In this document: positions 6,445-12,128 of the stretch, piece after piece | Numbering within the stretch: the stretch's first letter is position 1 | Layout: each line of letters begins with the position of its first letter | Assembly: GCA_035507915.1 (NCBI GenBank) | Contig: DATJNS010000236.1 | Span: 1 to 12,622, forward strand | Direction of reading: 5' to 3' | DNA: 12,622 nucleotides | Origin: JACQAI01 sp035507915 | GTDB taxonomy: Bacteria > Pseudomonadota > Alphaproteobacteria > Elsterales > Elsteraceae | Program-made: the position numbers and the translations under genes | Notes under the pieces: model-generated | What the model was told of the DNA's origin: nothing | What the model saw: only the letters and a program-made list of their open reading frames with translations | The model's database searches: none

Positions 6445-7437
6445 ATGACGACCACCGCGACGCTATCCGACGGCATCCTGGATGCGCCGATCCCCGCGCC
6501 CGGCGGCTGGCGCCGCGCCGACGTGCGCACCGAGGACTACCGCGTCGTCCTGTCGCCCGCGTGCCTGGACGAGATCCGGCGCGCCGCCGAGCTCGTCGAG
6601 CGCCATCCGCTGCCCACCATCCTGCTCGATCCGGCGGAGTTCGATCTGCCGCAGTGCCGCGCCGCGATGACGCGGGTGCGCACGGCGCTCGACGACGGCG
6701 TGCGCTTCGCGGTGGTCGACCGCCTGCCGATCGAGGCGCTGTCGCTCGACGCCGCCAAGGCGATGTACTGGCTGCTCGCGTCGCTGGTGGCGCGCCCGGT
6801 GGCGCAAAAGCTCGACGGCACGATGATCTACGACGTGCACGACACCGGCGCGCAGGCCTTGCCGGGCTCGGGCGTGCGGCCGGACAAGACCAACATCGAG
6901 CTCAAGCCGCACAACGACAATTCCTACAACCGCATGCCGCCCGACCACGTGGCGCTGTTGTGCGTGCGGGCGGCGCGCAGCGGCGGCCGCAGCCGGGTGA
7001 TGAGCTTCCTGACCGCGCACAACCTGATGCGCGAGCGCCATCGCGCGCTGCTGTCGCGGCTCTACCAGCCGTTCTGGTTCGATCGCCAGCGCGAGTTCTT
7101 CCCGGGCGAGGCGCCGATCTTCGCCGCGCCGGTCTACGATTACGACGGCGTCTTGCGCACGCGCTTCAGCTCGCATCAAATCCACGGCGGCTACGTGCTC
7201 AAGGGCGAGCCGATCGATGCCGCCGGCGCGGCGGCGATCGCGGCGCTGGGCGAGATGTTCGACGACCCCGATCTCACCGTCGAGTTCGAGATGGCGCCGG
7301 GCGAGCTGCAGTTCGTCAACAACCGGGCGATCGGCCACAGCCGCACCGCCTTCGAGGATCATCCCGAGCCCGAGCGCCGGCGCCACCTGGTACGCCTGTG
7401 GCTGCGCGACCACGGACGACGCGCCTACACCGGCTGA
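6445..7437 (+). CDS. TauD/TfdA-family Fe(II)/2-oxoglutarate dioxygenase
   Basis: A 330-residue cytoplasmic enzyme of the TauD/TfdA family, which couples decarboxylation of 2-oxoglutarate to hydroxylation of a small substrate such as taurine, 2,4-D, carnitine precursors or other acids. The iron triad is visible: His156 and Asp158 in KPHNDNSYN, and distal His298 in NRAIGHSRTAF. Arg313 and Arg317 in ERRRHLVRLWL correspond to the 2-oxoglutarate/substrate-anchoring arginines of TauD. FVNNRAIGHSRTAFEDHP is typical of the family. Two ATGs are close together (6439 and 6445); 6445 is chosen because GGGG (6435-6438) then sits six bases upstream. It has its own promoter candidate. The substrate is unknown. 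The nearby NitT/TauT importer raises the possibility of a sulfonate or similar compound, but the genes are not in one operon. Confidence 0.9.
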   Translation: MTTTATLSDGILDAPIPAPGGWRRADVRTEDYRVVLSPACLDEIRRAAELVERHPLPTILLDPAEFDLPQCRAAMTRVRTALDDGVRFAVVDRLPIEALSLDAAKAMYWLLASLVARPVAQKLDGTMIYDVHDTGAQALPGSGVRPDKTNIELKPHNDNSYNRMPPDHVALLCVRAARSGGRSRVMSFLTAHNLMRERHRALLSRLYQPFWFDRQREFFPGEAPIFAAPVYDYDGVLRTRFSSHQIHGGYVLKGEPIDAAGAAAIAALGEMFDDPDLTVEFEMAPGELQFVNNRAIGHSRTAFEDHPEPERRRHLVRLWLRDHGRRAYTG

Positions 7438-8225
7438 TCGTCCCGTTCGCGGCGTTCGCCGCGCTGCTGGCCGCGTGCACGCCGCCCGCGCCGCCCAAGG
7501 ATGCCTTCGTGCCGGATTTCGCGAAGGTGCCCTACGAGCCGTTCTCGCGCGACGCCGCGATCGCCATCGCGCTGCGGGAGTGGCGCCTGTTCGGCTCGCC
7601 GGTGCTGCCCGATAGCGCCAGCGACGACACGGCGAGCGACGCTGCGCTCGAGCCAAACCAGAAGCTGGAGCGCGCCGAGGGGCTGTGGCAGCGCGTCGGC
7701 GAATATTGGTGGCTCGGGCTCGACGCCGGCGACCCGGAGCGCGCCTGGACCGGCAAGCACGACGCCCAGGGTCGCGTGTTCCCGCCCGACGAGGACGGGC
7801 GCTTCGCGTGGTCGGCGGCGTTCATCTCCTACGTCATGCGCATCGCCGGCGCCGGCGCACGCTTTCCCTACGCCGCCGCGCACGCGCACTACATCGATGC
7901 CGCGCGGACCGGCAATCCCGTGCTCGAAGCCGAGCGCCTGACCGATTACGCCCCGGTGCCGGGCGACCTGATCTGCTATGGACGCGCGCGCGCACGCGGC
8001 ATCCGCTTCGAGGATCTGCCGGCCGGGCTGTTCCCGAGCCATTGCGACATCGTGGTCGCGCGCGATGCCGACGCGCTCGAGGCGATCGGCGGCAACGTCG
8101 CCGACGCCGTGACGATGAAGCGCGTCGCGATCACGCCGGACGGGCGCCTGGTCGGGCCGGACGGCGTGCCGCTCGACCAACGCTTTGCCTGGTTCGTCGC
8201 GCTGCGCGTGCGCTACGACCGCTGA
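7398..8225 (+). CDS. DUF2272-type lipoprotein, putative papain/CHAP-like fold
   Basis: A 275-residue protein. With GTG at 7398 as start it has an ideal lipoprotein signal: a basic n-region (RPRTTRLHR), a hydrophobic core (LIVPFAAFAALLAA) and lipobox LAAC with Cys27. Shorter starts would lose the basic residues. This start lies 40 bases inside the dioxygenase gene, in another frame, with no clear Shine-Dalgarno. The mature part resembles DUF2272 proteins as I recall them: FAWSAAFISYVMRIAGAG (136-153), a short HAHYIDAAR block, PGDLICYGR and FPSHCDIVV, then IGGNVADAVTMKRV. The order is like CHAP/NlpC-type hydrolases (nucleophile helix, then a GDL strand, then His strand), but the nucleophile position holds Ser139. 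The downstream His is His215, followed by Cys216. Role unknown; probably an envelope protein anchored to the membrane. Its 3' end overlaps the convergent MFS gene by 13 bases. Confidence 0.78.
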   Translation: MAARPRTTRLHRLIVPFAAFAALLAACTPPAPPKDAFVPDFAKVPYEPFSRDAAIAIALREWRLFGSPVLPDSASDDTASDAALEPNQKLERAEGLWQRVGEYWWLGLDAGDPERAWTGKHDAQGRVFPPDEDGRFAWSAAFISYVMRIAGAGARFPYAAAHAHYIDAARTGNPVLEAERLTDYAPVPGDLICYGRARARGIRFEDLPAGLFPSHCDIVVARDADALEAIGGNVADAVTMKRVAITPDGRLVGPDGVPLDQRFAWFVALRVRYDR

Positions 8226-9427
8226 GCCGCCATCGCGGCCGGCCGCTCATGCGGCTCCGGCTGGAAGACGGCGACCAGCGCGGCGACCAGGAGCACGGCC
8301 GCCGACAACAAGAGGCCGCCGCGGATGCCGAGCGGGCCGTCGGACAGGTAGCCGGAGGCGAGCGGACCCAGGCACTGGCCGAGCCCGAACACGACGGTGA
8401 GCCGCCCGATCAGCACCGTCCACGCCGCCTCGGGCTGGCTCTTGCGCACGAACGCGGCGACCGCGCTCGGCATCGCCATCACGGACGCGCCGAACGTCAG
8501 CGCGGAGGCGAACAGCAGCGGCAGCGACGTGCCGACCAGCGGCAGCGCTGCGCCCAGCGCGTTCAGGATCAGGACGGCCGCCTGCGGCCAACCGCCCGGC
8601 AGGCGCGCGAAGGCGCGGCCCCACAGGAAGCCGGCGCCCAGCGAGGCGAGGCCGAGCGCGACCCAGAACCAGGCGACCGTCGCGCCGTCGGTCGCCCTGC
8701 CGCGCAGGAAGGCGATGATGAAGGTCATGTAGGCGATGTAGCCGGCGCCGAACAGCAGGTAGACGACGAAGGTCGCGCGCAGCGACACGCCGCGTGGCGC
8801 GCCGCGCGCCCGCGGCGCGGCCGGGGCGGCGGCGATTCGGCGCGCCGCGCGCCAGGCGAACGGCACCGACAGGCAGGCGAGCACGCCGAGGCCGATCCAG
8901 CCGGCGCGCCAGCCGCCCAGCGCCAGGAGCGCCGGCACCAGCACGCCCGAGGCCGCGGTGCCGCTGCCGCCACCGCCGAAATAGACCGCGATGAACAGGG
9001 CCTGGCGGTGGCGCGACGCGCCGGCGCCGGCCTGCGACGCCAGCACCGCCCCGATCACGAAGCTGAGCGCGCCCGCGACCCCGGCGAGCGCGCGCAGGGC
9101 CAGCAGCACGACGAAGTCGTCGGTCGCGCCGCACGCCAGCAGCGCCAGGCTGGTCACGACCAGGCCGCCGACGAAGGTCCGGTGCGCGCCGGCGCGCGCG
9201 GCGACGCTCGCCGCGATCAGCGCGCCGACCAAGTGGCCGGCGGCGTTGGCGGTGTTGAGCGCGCCCGCTGCCGCGTAGGACCAGCCGAGATCGGCGCGCA
9301 TCGCCGGCAGCAGCAGCGCGTAGGCGAAGCGCGCGAAGCCGAGCGCGACGACGACGGCGAGCGACAGGCCGAGGATCGCGCCGAGGCCGATCGGCGCGCG
9401 CGGCGCGGCGGGGGTATCGGTCGCCAT
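8213..9427 (-). CDS. MFS transporter, YbfB/YjiJ-type
   Basis: A 404-residue inner-membrane protein with about 12 hydrophobic segments and a charged central loop near WRAARRIAAAPAAPRARGAP, as expected for the major facilitator superfamily. The N-terminal GFARFAYALLLPAMRADLGW, followed by SYAAAGALNTANAAGHLVGA, is the signature I associate with YbfB/YjiJ-family transporters. A second-half GLGQCLGPLASGYLSDG also fits. Substrate is unknown for most of this family; export of a small metabolite or drug is typical of the superfamily. The ATG at 9427 gives a short polar N-terminus and normal length; the frame continues to 9625 but upstream codons lack transporter character and the ribosome binding site is weak for either. 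Its 3' end runs 13 bases into the convergent lipoprotein gene, with no terminator between them. Confidence 0.9.
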   Translation of the reverse strand: MATDTPAAPRAPIGLGAILGLSLAVVVALGFARFAYALLLPAMRADLGWSYAAAGALNTANAAGHLVGALIAASVAARAGAHRTFVGGLVVTSLALLACGATDDFVVLLALRALAGVAGALSFVIGAVLASQAGAGASRHRQALFIAVYFGGGGSGTAASGVLVPALLALGGWRAGWIGLGVLACLSVPFAWRAARRIAAAPAAPRARGAPRGVSLRATFVVYLLFGAGYIAYMTFIIAFLRGRATDGATVAWFWVALGLASLGAGFLWGRAFARLPGGWPQAAVLILNALGAALPLVGTSLPLLFASALTFGASVMAMPSAVAAFVRKSQPEAAWTVLIGRLTVVFGLGQCLGPLASGYLSDGPLGIRGGLLLSAAVLLVAALVAVFQPEPHERPAAMAAQRS

Positions 9428-9487
9428 GACGGCGAGCCTAGGCCGCGCCGCGCCGGCGGCACCATCGAGAAATTCCGACGGCTGGCG

Positions 9488-9521
9488 TGAGCCCGCCTCA
9501 CGGCGGGCGCGCGCGGGCTCA
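9488..9521. repeat. Overlapping alternative hairpins upstream of the MFS gene
   Basis: Two perfect inverted repeats share bases. TGAGCCCGC (9488-9496) pairs with GCGGGCTCA (9513-9521). Alternatively GCCCGCC (9491-9497) pairs with GGCGGGC (9502-9508) around a TCAC loop. They cannot form at the same time. The site is 61-94 bases upstream of the MFS start and could be part of its leader or a terminator-like barrier in this divergent spacer. No U-tract is seen on either strand. Confidence 0.4.
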
Positions 9522-9611
9522 GCGGTGCTCGGCGGCCAGCCGCCGCCAGCCACGCGAAGGTGAGGCCGCAGAAGATCAAGCCGAGGCCTGCCGAACCGCG
9601 TAGCCGATGGC

Positions 9612-9625
9612 GTGATCGCGATCAC
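9612..9625. promoter_or_regulatory. Perfect 14-bp palindrome, possible operator (Crp/Fnr-like half-sites)
   Basis: GTGATCGCGATCAC is its own reverse complement. Read as GTGA-N6-TCAC it fits four of five positions in each half of the Crp-type pattern TGTGA-N6-TCACA. It lies 67 bases before the small gene and about 185 bases before the MFS start, in the divergent spacer. GATC/CGCG words are common in such genomes, so binding is only suggested. Confidence 0.4.
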
Positions 9626-9692
9626 TGCTCACGCGCCGTCGGCCTGGCACCCTGACCGCGTTCGAGCCTGCAGAGCCACGCGGGAGGGTGCG

Positions 9693-9896
9693 ATGAAACG
9701 GACCGACACCTCGACCGAACCGCAAACGCCGTCCGCGCCGGTCTTGATCGGCCTCGCCGTGCCGGCGCTCTACGTGTTCGGCGGATTGACCGGCCAACCG
9801 TCGGTCGTCGGCGCGCTGCACGCGCTGATGCCGACCGCCCATGCCGCGCTCGACTATCTGGGCGCGGTCGCCGCGGCGCTCGCCGCCGCCGGCTAG
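9693..9896 (+). CDS. Small hydrophobic protein, 67 aa, unknown function
   Basis: I do not recognise this protein. A polar, Thr/Pro/Ser-rich N-terminus (1-16) precedes a hydrophobic stretch PVLIGLAVPALYVFGGLTG (16-34), and a second hydrophobic, Ala-rich stretch closes the protein (50-67). One or two membrane passes are likely. The case for a real gene rests on the ribosome binding site: GGGAGGG (9682-9688) sits four bases before the ATG, the strongest on the plus strand of this window. A longer frame from GTG 9612 would start inside the palindrome and lacks such a site. A GC stem-loop follows the stop. It lies 114 bases upstream of the ParF-like ATPase on the same strand, but its composition is not that of a ParG-like DNA-binding partner. 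Confidence 0.6.
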   Translation: MKRTDTSTEPQTPSAPVLIGLAVPALYVFGGLTGQPSVVGALHALMPTAHAALDYLGAVAAALAAAG

Positions 9897-9904
9897 CCCC
9901 GCCC

Positions 9905-9919
9905 GGCCCCGCCGGGGCC
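9905..9919 (+). terminator. GC stem-loop after the small gene, possible terminator
   Basis: GGCCCC (9905-9910), loop GCC, GGGGCC (9914-9919) form a perfect 6-bp stem that begins eight bases after the stop codon. No T-run follows, so termination would be weak or Rho-assisted. Low-complexity GC sequence could produce it by chance. Confidence 0.35.
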
Positions 9920-9960
9920 CCCGGTCGGGACCGCCGTCCAATCCAGTAGCCGCGCCGCCG

Positions 9961-9984
9961 ATTCGCATTTATGCTGTATTTGCG
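9961..9984 (+). promoter_or_regulatory. AT-rich patch upstream of the ParA-like gene, likely promoter/operator region
   Basis: This is the most AT-rich spot in the window, in otherwise GC-saturated DNA. It holds TATGCT (9970-9975) and TGTATT (9975-9980) as -10 candidates and the small inverted repeat GCAT-TT-ATGC (9965-9974). No good -35 box is seen 16-18 bases upstream. It lies 27-50 bases before the ParA-like start, the expected place for promoter and autoregulation. Confidence 0.35.
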
Positions 9985-10010
9985 CGCCAAACCAGCATGG
10001 ACGGACGGTC

Positions 10011-10724
10011 ATGGCCGCCAAAGTCATCACGGTCACGAACCAGAAGGGCGGCTCGGGCAAGACCACGGTCGCCGTCAACCTGGCCGGCACTCTCGGTCGC
10101 CGCGGCTATGAGGTGTTGCTCGCCGACATCGACCCCCAGGGATCGGCCTCCCACTACGTGAGCGCCGCGCCCGAGGGCCGCGAGATGTCGGTGACGATCG
10201 CCGGACTGTCCAAGACCGGCGACCGCGTCCACAAGTACATCCAGAAATTCAGCGACCAGTACGACTACATCGTGGTCGACAGCCCACCGGTGGTCGACAG
10301 CAAGGGCACGCGCTCGGCCTTGTCGATCTCGCATCTGGTGATCATCCCGGTGCAGCCGGCGCCGCTCGACTTCGAGTCGACCAAGGCGACCCTGGAGCTG
10401 GTCGAGAACACCCAGGCGCAGAACCGCCGGCTGCGCGCGCGGCTGCTGGCGACCGCCTGCCCGCGCACCAACATCGCCGAGACCATGCTCGCGGCGCTCG
10501 GCGACGCCGACGTGCCCCTGATGGACGCCAGTCTCGGCTACCGCACGGCCTATCGCGAAGCCGCCGGCGAGGGCGTGCTGGTGCACGACATGGGCTACGC
10601 CGCGCTCACCGCCGCCGAGGAGGTCGACGCGCTGACCAAGGAGGTGCTCGAGCTCCTGCACCCGCGCGGCGTGCCCAAGCCGGTCAAACGCGAGAAGCCC
10701 GAAGCGGAAGACGACGAAGAGTAG
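10011..10724 (+). CDS. ParA-family ATPase, ParF-type (type Ib-like), no adjacent partner
   Basis: A 237-residue deviant-Walker ATPase of the ParA/MinD superfamily. Motifs: Walker A KGGSGKTT with signature Lys12 and P-loop Lys17, switch I DIDPQGS with Asp41, and Walker B YIVVDSPP with Asp90. LVIIPVQPAPLDFEST closely resembles ParF of plasmid TP228, as does the C-terminal ALTAAEEVDALTKEVLELL. There is no N-terminal DNA-binding domain, so it belongs to the short class. These ATPases dimerise on ATP, bind nucleoid DNA without specificity and move a cargo that has a partner protein. Normal partners (ParB or the small ribbon-helix-helix ParG) are absent on both sides. A charged tail after residue 215 (VPKPVKREKPEAEDDEE) extends beyond ParF. 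The ATG at 10011 is chosen; GGACGG just before it is a weak ribosome binding site. Cargo may be a plasmid-like remnant or a protein cluster. Confidence 0.88.
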   Translation: MAAKVITVTNQKGGSGKTTVAVNLAGTLGRRGYEVLLADIDPQGSASHYVSAAPEGREMSVTIAGLSKTGDRVHKYIQKFSDQYDYIVVDSPPVVDSKGTRSALSISHLVIIPVQPAPLDFESTKATLELVENTQAQNRRLRARLLATACPRTNIAETMLAALGDADVPLMDASLGYRTAYREAAGEGVLVHDMGYAALTAAEEVDALTKEVLELLHPRGVPKPVKREKPEAEDDEE

Positions 10725-10741
10725 CCGCTCCGTTCCTTTCG

Positions 10742-10851
10742 CGTCATTGCGAGCCCACGGGTCCGCGCAGAGCGCGGCCCGCGGACAGGCTCCGCGAAGC
10801 AATCCAGCAGGCAGTCTGGATTGCTTCGTCGCTGTGCTCCCCGCAACGACG
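10742..10851. repeat. Composite palindromic intergenic repeat, about 110 bp
   Basis: Outer arms CGTCATTGCG (10742-10751) and CGCAACGACG (10842-10851) are inverted with one mismatch. Inside lie two perfect hairpins: GTCCGCG (10761-10767) with CGCGGAC (10780-10786), and CGAAGCAATCCAG (10795-10807) with CTGGATTGCTTCG (10816-10828), a 13-bp stem with an 8-base loop. I recognise these words from dispersed repeats in Bradyrhizobium-type and other alphaproteobacterial genomes. It fills the gap between convergent genes and may serve as a two-way transcription stop. Open frames across it are not genes. Confidence 0.75.
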
Positions 10852-10861
10852 CCCTGCGGGC
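10851..10861 (-). terminator. Short GC hairpin immediately after the RidA stop
   Basis: GCCC-TGC-GGGC (10851-10861) is a 4-bp stem with a 3-base loop, one base beyond the RidA stop on the minus strand and joined to the composite repeat. It may add to termination of the RidA transcript. The stem is short and no U-tract follows. Confidence 0.25.
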
Positions 10862-10862
10862 A

Positions 10863-11225
10863 TCACTTCGCCGCGATCACCATGATCTCGACCAGGATCT
10901 CCGGACGCGCCAGATCGGCGCGCACGCAGGCGCGCGCCGGCGGGTTCTCGGGATCGACCCAGGCGTTCCACACCGAGTTCATGTCGGCGAACAGCGCCAT
11001 GTCCTTGATCCACAGGTTGGCGCGCAGCAGGTTCGACTTGTTGGTGCCCGCCTCGGCGAGATAGTGGTCGATGCGATCGAGGATCTGCTTGGTCTGGCCC
11101 TTGATGTCCTGCTTGGGATCGGCGGCGGTCAGACCCGCGACGTAGACGGTGTCGCCGTGGACCACGCAGCGGCTCATGCGCGGCCCCGGACCCTGGGTGA
11201 TGTCGATGCGCTTGATGTTTGCCAT
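10863..11225 (-). CDS. RidA family (YjgF/YER057c/UK114) protein
   Basis: A 120-residue single-domain protein of the RidA superfamily. Canonical members form cytoplasmic trimers and hydrolyse reactive enamine/imine intermediates from PLP enzymes to ketoacids and ammonia. The family core is visible: VYVAGLTAADPKQDIKGQTK (27-46), ILDRIDHYLAEAG, LLRANLWIKDM (66-76), and the C-terminal PPARACVRADLARPEILVEI (95-114). Arg98 is in the place of the carboxylate-binding Arg of active RidA. The C-terminus departs from the usual VEIEAIA (VEIMVIA here), so the protein may belong to a Rid subfamily with another substrate. The ATG at 11225 has AGGAGG (11233-11238) seven bases upstream, and that site overlaps the stop of the hydrolase gene, so the two are translationally coupled. 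Confidence 0.92.
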   Translation of the reverse strand: MANIKRIDITQGPGPRMSRCVVHGDTVYVAGLTAADPKQDIKGQTKQILDRIDHYLAEAGTNKSNLLRANLWIKDMALFADMNSVWNAWVDPENPPARACVRADLARPEILVEIMVIAAK

Positions 11226-11236
11226 GGCGTTTCCTC

Positions 11237-11971
11237 CTAGCCCTTCAGATTGCGATCCCACAGCGTGAACAGGCGGCCCCAGGACTCCTCGGCGGCGACC
11301 GGGTGGTAGACCGCGCGCTCGCCGAAGGCGAAGCCGTGCATGGTGCCCTTGAACACCTCGACCGTGGCCTTGACGCCGGTCTTCTTGATCGCCGCCTTCA
11401 GGTCGGGGATCACGTTGTCCGGCACGGTGTGGTCGGTCTCGGCGAAGCCGTAATAGAGCTCGCCCTTGACCTGGTCGAGCAGCAGATGCGGCGAGTCCTC
11501 CTTGTCGGTCACGATGCCGACGCCGTAGAGCGACCCCGCCGCCGCCATGCGGCTCGGGAAACGCGCCGCCGCGGTGGTGATCAGCCGCCCGCTCATGCAG
11601 TGGCCGACGCAGCCCATCGGGCCGGGCTTCACCTTGTCCTGGCCGTCGAGCCACTGGATCATGCCGCCGGTGTCGTCGGCGATCATCGCGTTGGTCAGGC
11701 TGTTCATCGCCGCGCGGAACACGTTCATCATGTGATCGTCGCGCCGCGCGACGTCGAGCCGGATCGTGCCCAGGCGGTAGAACAGGTCGGGCAGCAGGCA
11801 GAAATAGCCGTGCTTGGCGATGCGCCGGCACATGTTGCGCAGCTCCTCGCGGATGCCCGGCGCATCCATGTAGAAGATGATGCCGGGAAACGCGCCCGGC
11901 TGGTCGGGACAGACGGCGAAGCTCGGCATCGGGCCGTACTTGGTCGTGACGATGACGTCCTTCTCGATCAT
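11237..11971 (-). CDS. Dienelactone hydrolase family protein
   Basis: A 244-residue alpha/beta hydrolase of the dienelactone hydrolase family. The nucleophile elbow GCVGHCMSGR contains Cys125, followed by Asp180 in ETDHTVP and His212 in TMHGFAFGER, giving the Cys-Asp-His triad typical of this family. Glu42 or Glu43 in PGIREEL (38-44) is placed like the glutamate that primes the cysteine. Classical members open dienelactone in chloroaromatic degradation, while many relatives act on other esters, lactones or carbamates, so the substrate is open. It has no signal peptide and is cytoplasmic. The ATG at 11971 has AGGAGGAG (11982-11989) ten bases upstream. A frame reaching 12118 would add low-quality residues and ignore this site. 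First gene of a pair with RidA, eleven bases apart. Confidence 0.92.
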   Translation of the reverse strand: MIEKDVIVTTKYGPMPSFAVCPDQPGAFPGIIFYMDAPGIREELRNMCRRIAKHGYFCLLPDLFYRLGTIRLDVARRDDHMMNVFRAAMNSLTNAMIADDTGGMIQWLDGQDKVKPGPMGCVGHCMSGRLITTAAARFPSRMAAAGSLYGVGIVTDKEDSPHLLLDQVKGELYYGFAETDHTVPDNVIPDLKAAIKKTGVKATVEVFKGTMHGFAFGERAVYHPVAAEESWGRLFTLWDRNLKG

Positions 11972-12092
11972 GGGCGTGGGTCTCCTCCTGGAGGGCGGCT
12001 GGAAACGTGCGGCAAAGAGCCTTGCCCGATCGCCACGGCTTGTCGAGTCGTCATGCGCGCGCGCGACCGGGACGTCTCGTGCGCGGCAAATC

Positions 12093-12121
12093 TTGTGCGC
12101 GGCGCCCGGCTCGGGCATAAG
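12093..12121 (+). promoter_or_regulatory. Promoter candidate TTGTGC-N17-CATAAG upstream of the methyltransferase
   Basis: TTGTGC (12093-12098) and CATAAG (12116-12121) are 17 bases apart, the same -35 hexamer and spacing as at 6388-6416. The predicted transcription start, about seven bases after the -10, falls on or next to the GTG at 12129. That would give a leaderless message, consistent with the lack of a Shine-Dalgarno. GTGCGCGGC occurs twice here (12079-12087 and 12095-12103), a direct repeat that could be an operator or GC-rich chance. Confidence 0.35.
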
Positions 12122-12128
12122 CCCCGCC

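Noticed and set aside
6463..7656. A 397-codon minus-strand frame opposite the dioxygenase.
   Set aside because: No motifs and biased composition; the plus strand carries the full iron-binding triad.
7685..9490. A 601-codon plus-strand frame across the lipoprotein end and the MFS gene.
   Set aside because: Its product is a low-complexity Arg/Gly/Gln/Ala polymer, while the opposing frame encodes a normal 12-segment transporter.
9428..9625. An N-terminal extension of the MFS protein to 9625 and a short hydrophobic peptide (IFCGLTFAWLAA) in another minus frame ending near 9500.
   Set aside because: The extension lacks transporter-like residues and a ribosome binding site. The hydrophobic peptide has only a TTG near its start and runs into a frame inside the MFS gene, so I could not support a gene or a defined remnant.
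9655..9671. A TGGCAC word before the small gene that resembles half of a sigma-54 promoter.
   Set aside because: The required TTGCA-like element five bases downstream is absent (CCGCG instead).
10744..11013. Short frames through the composite repeat, such as 10747-11064 (+), 10595-10846 (-) and 10744-11013 (-).
   Set aside because: They translate palindromic repeat sequence and give peptides of the 'SDEAIQ' type often misannotated at such repeats.
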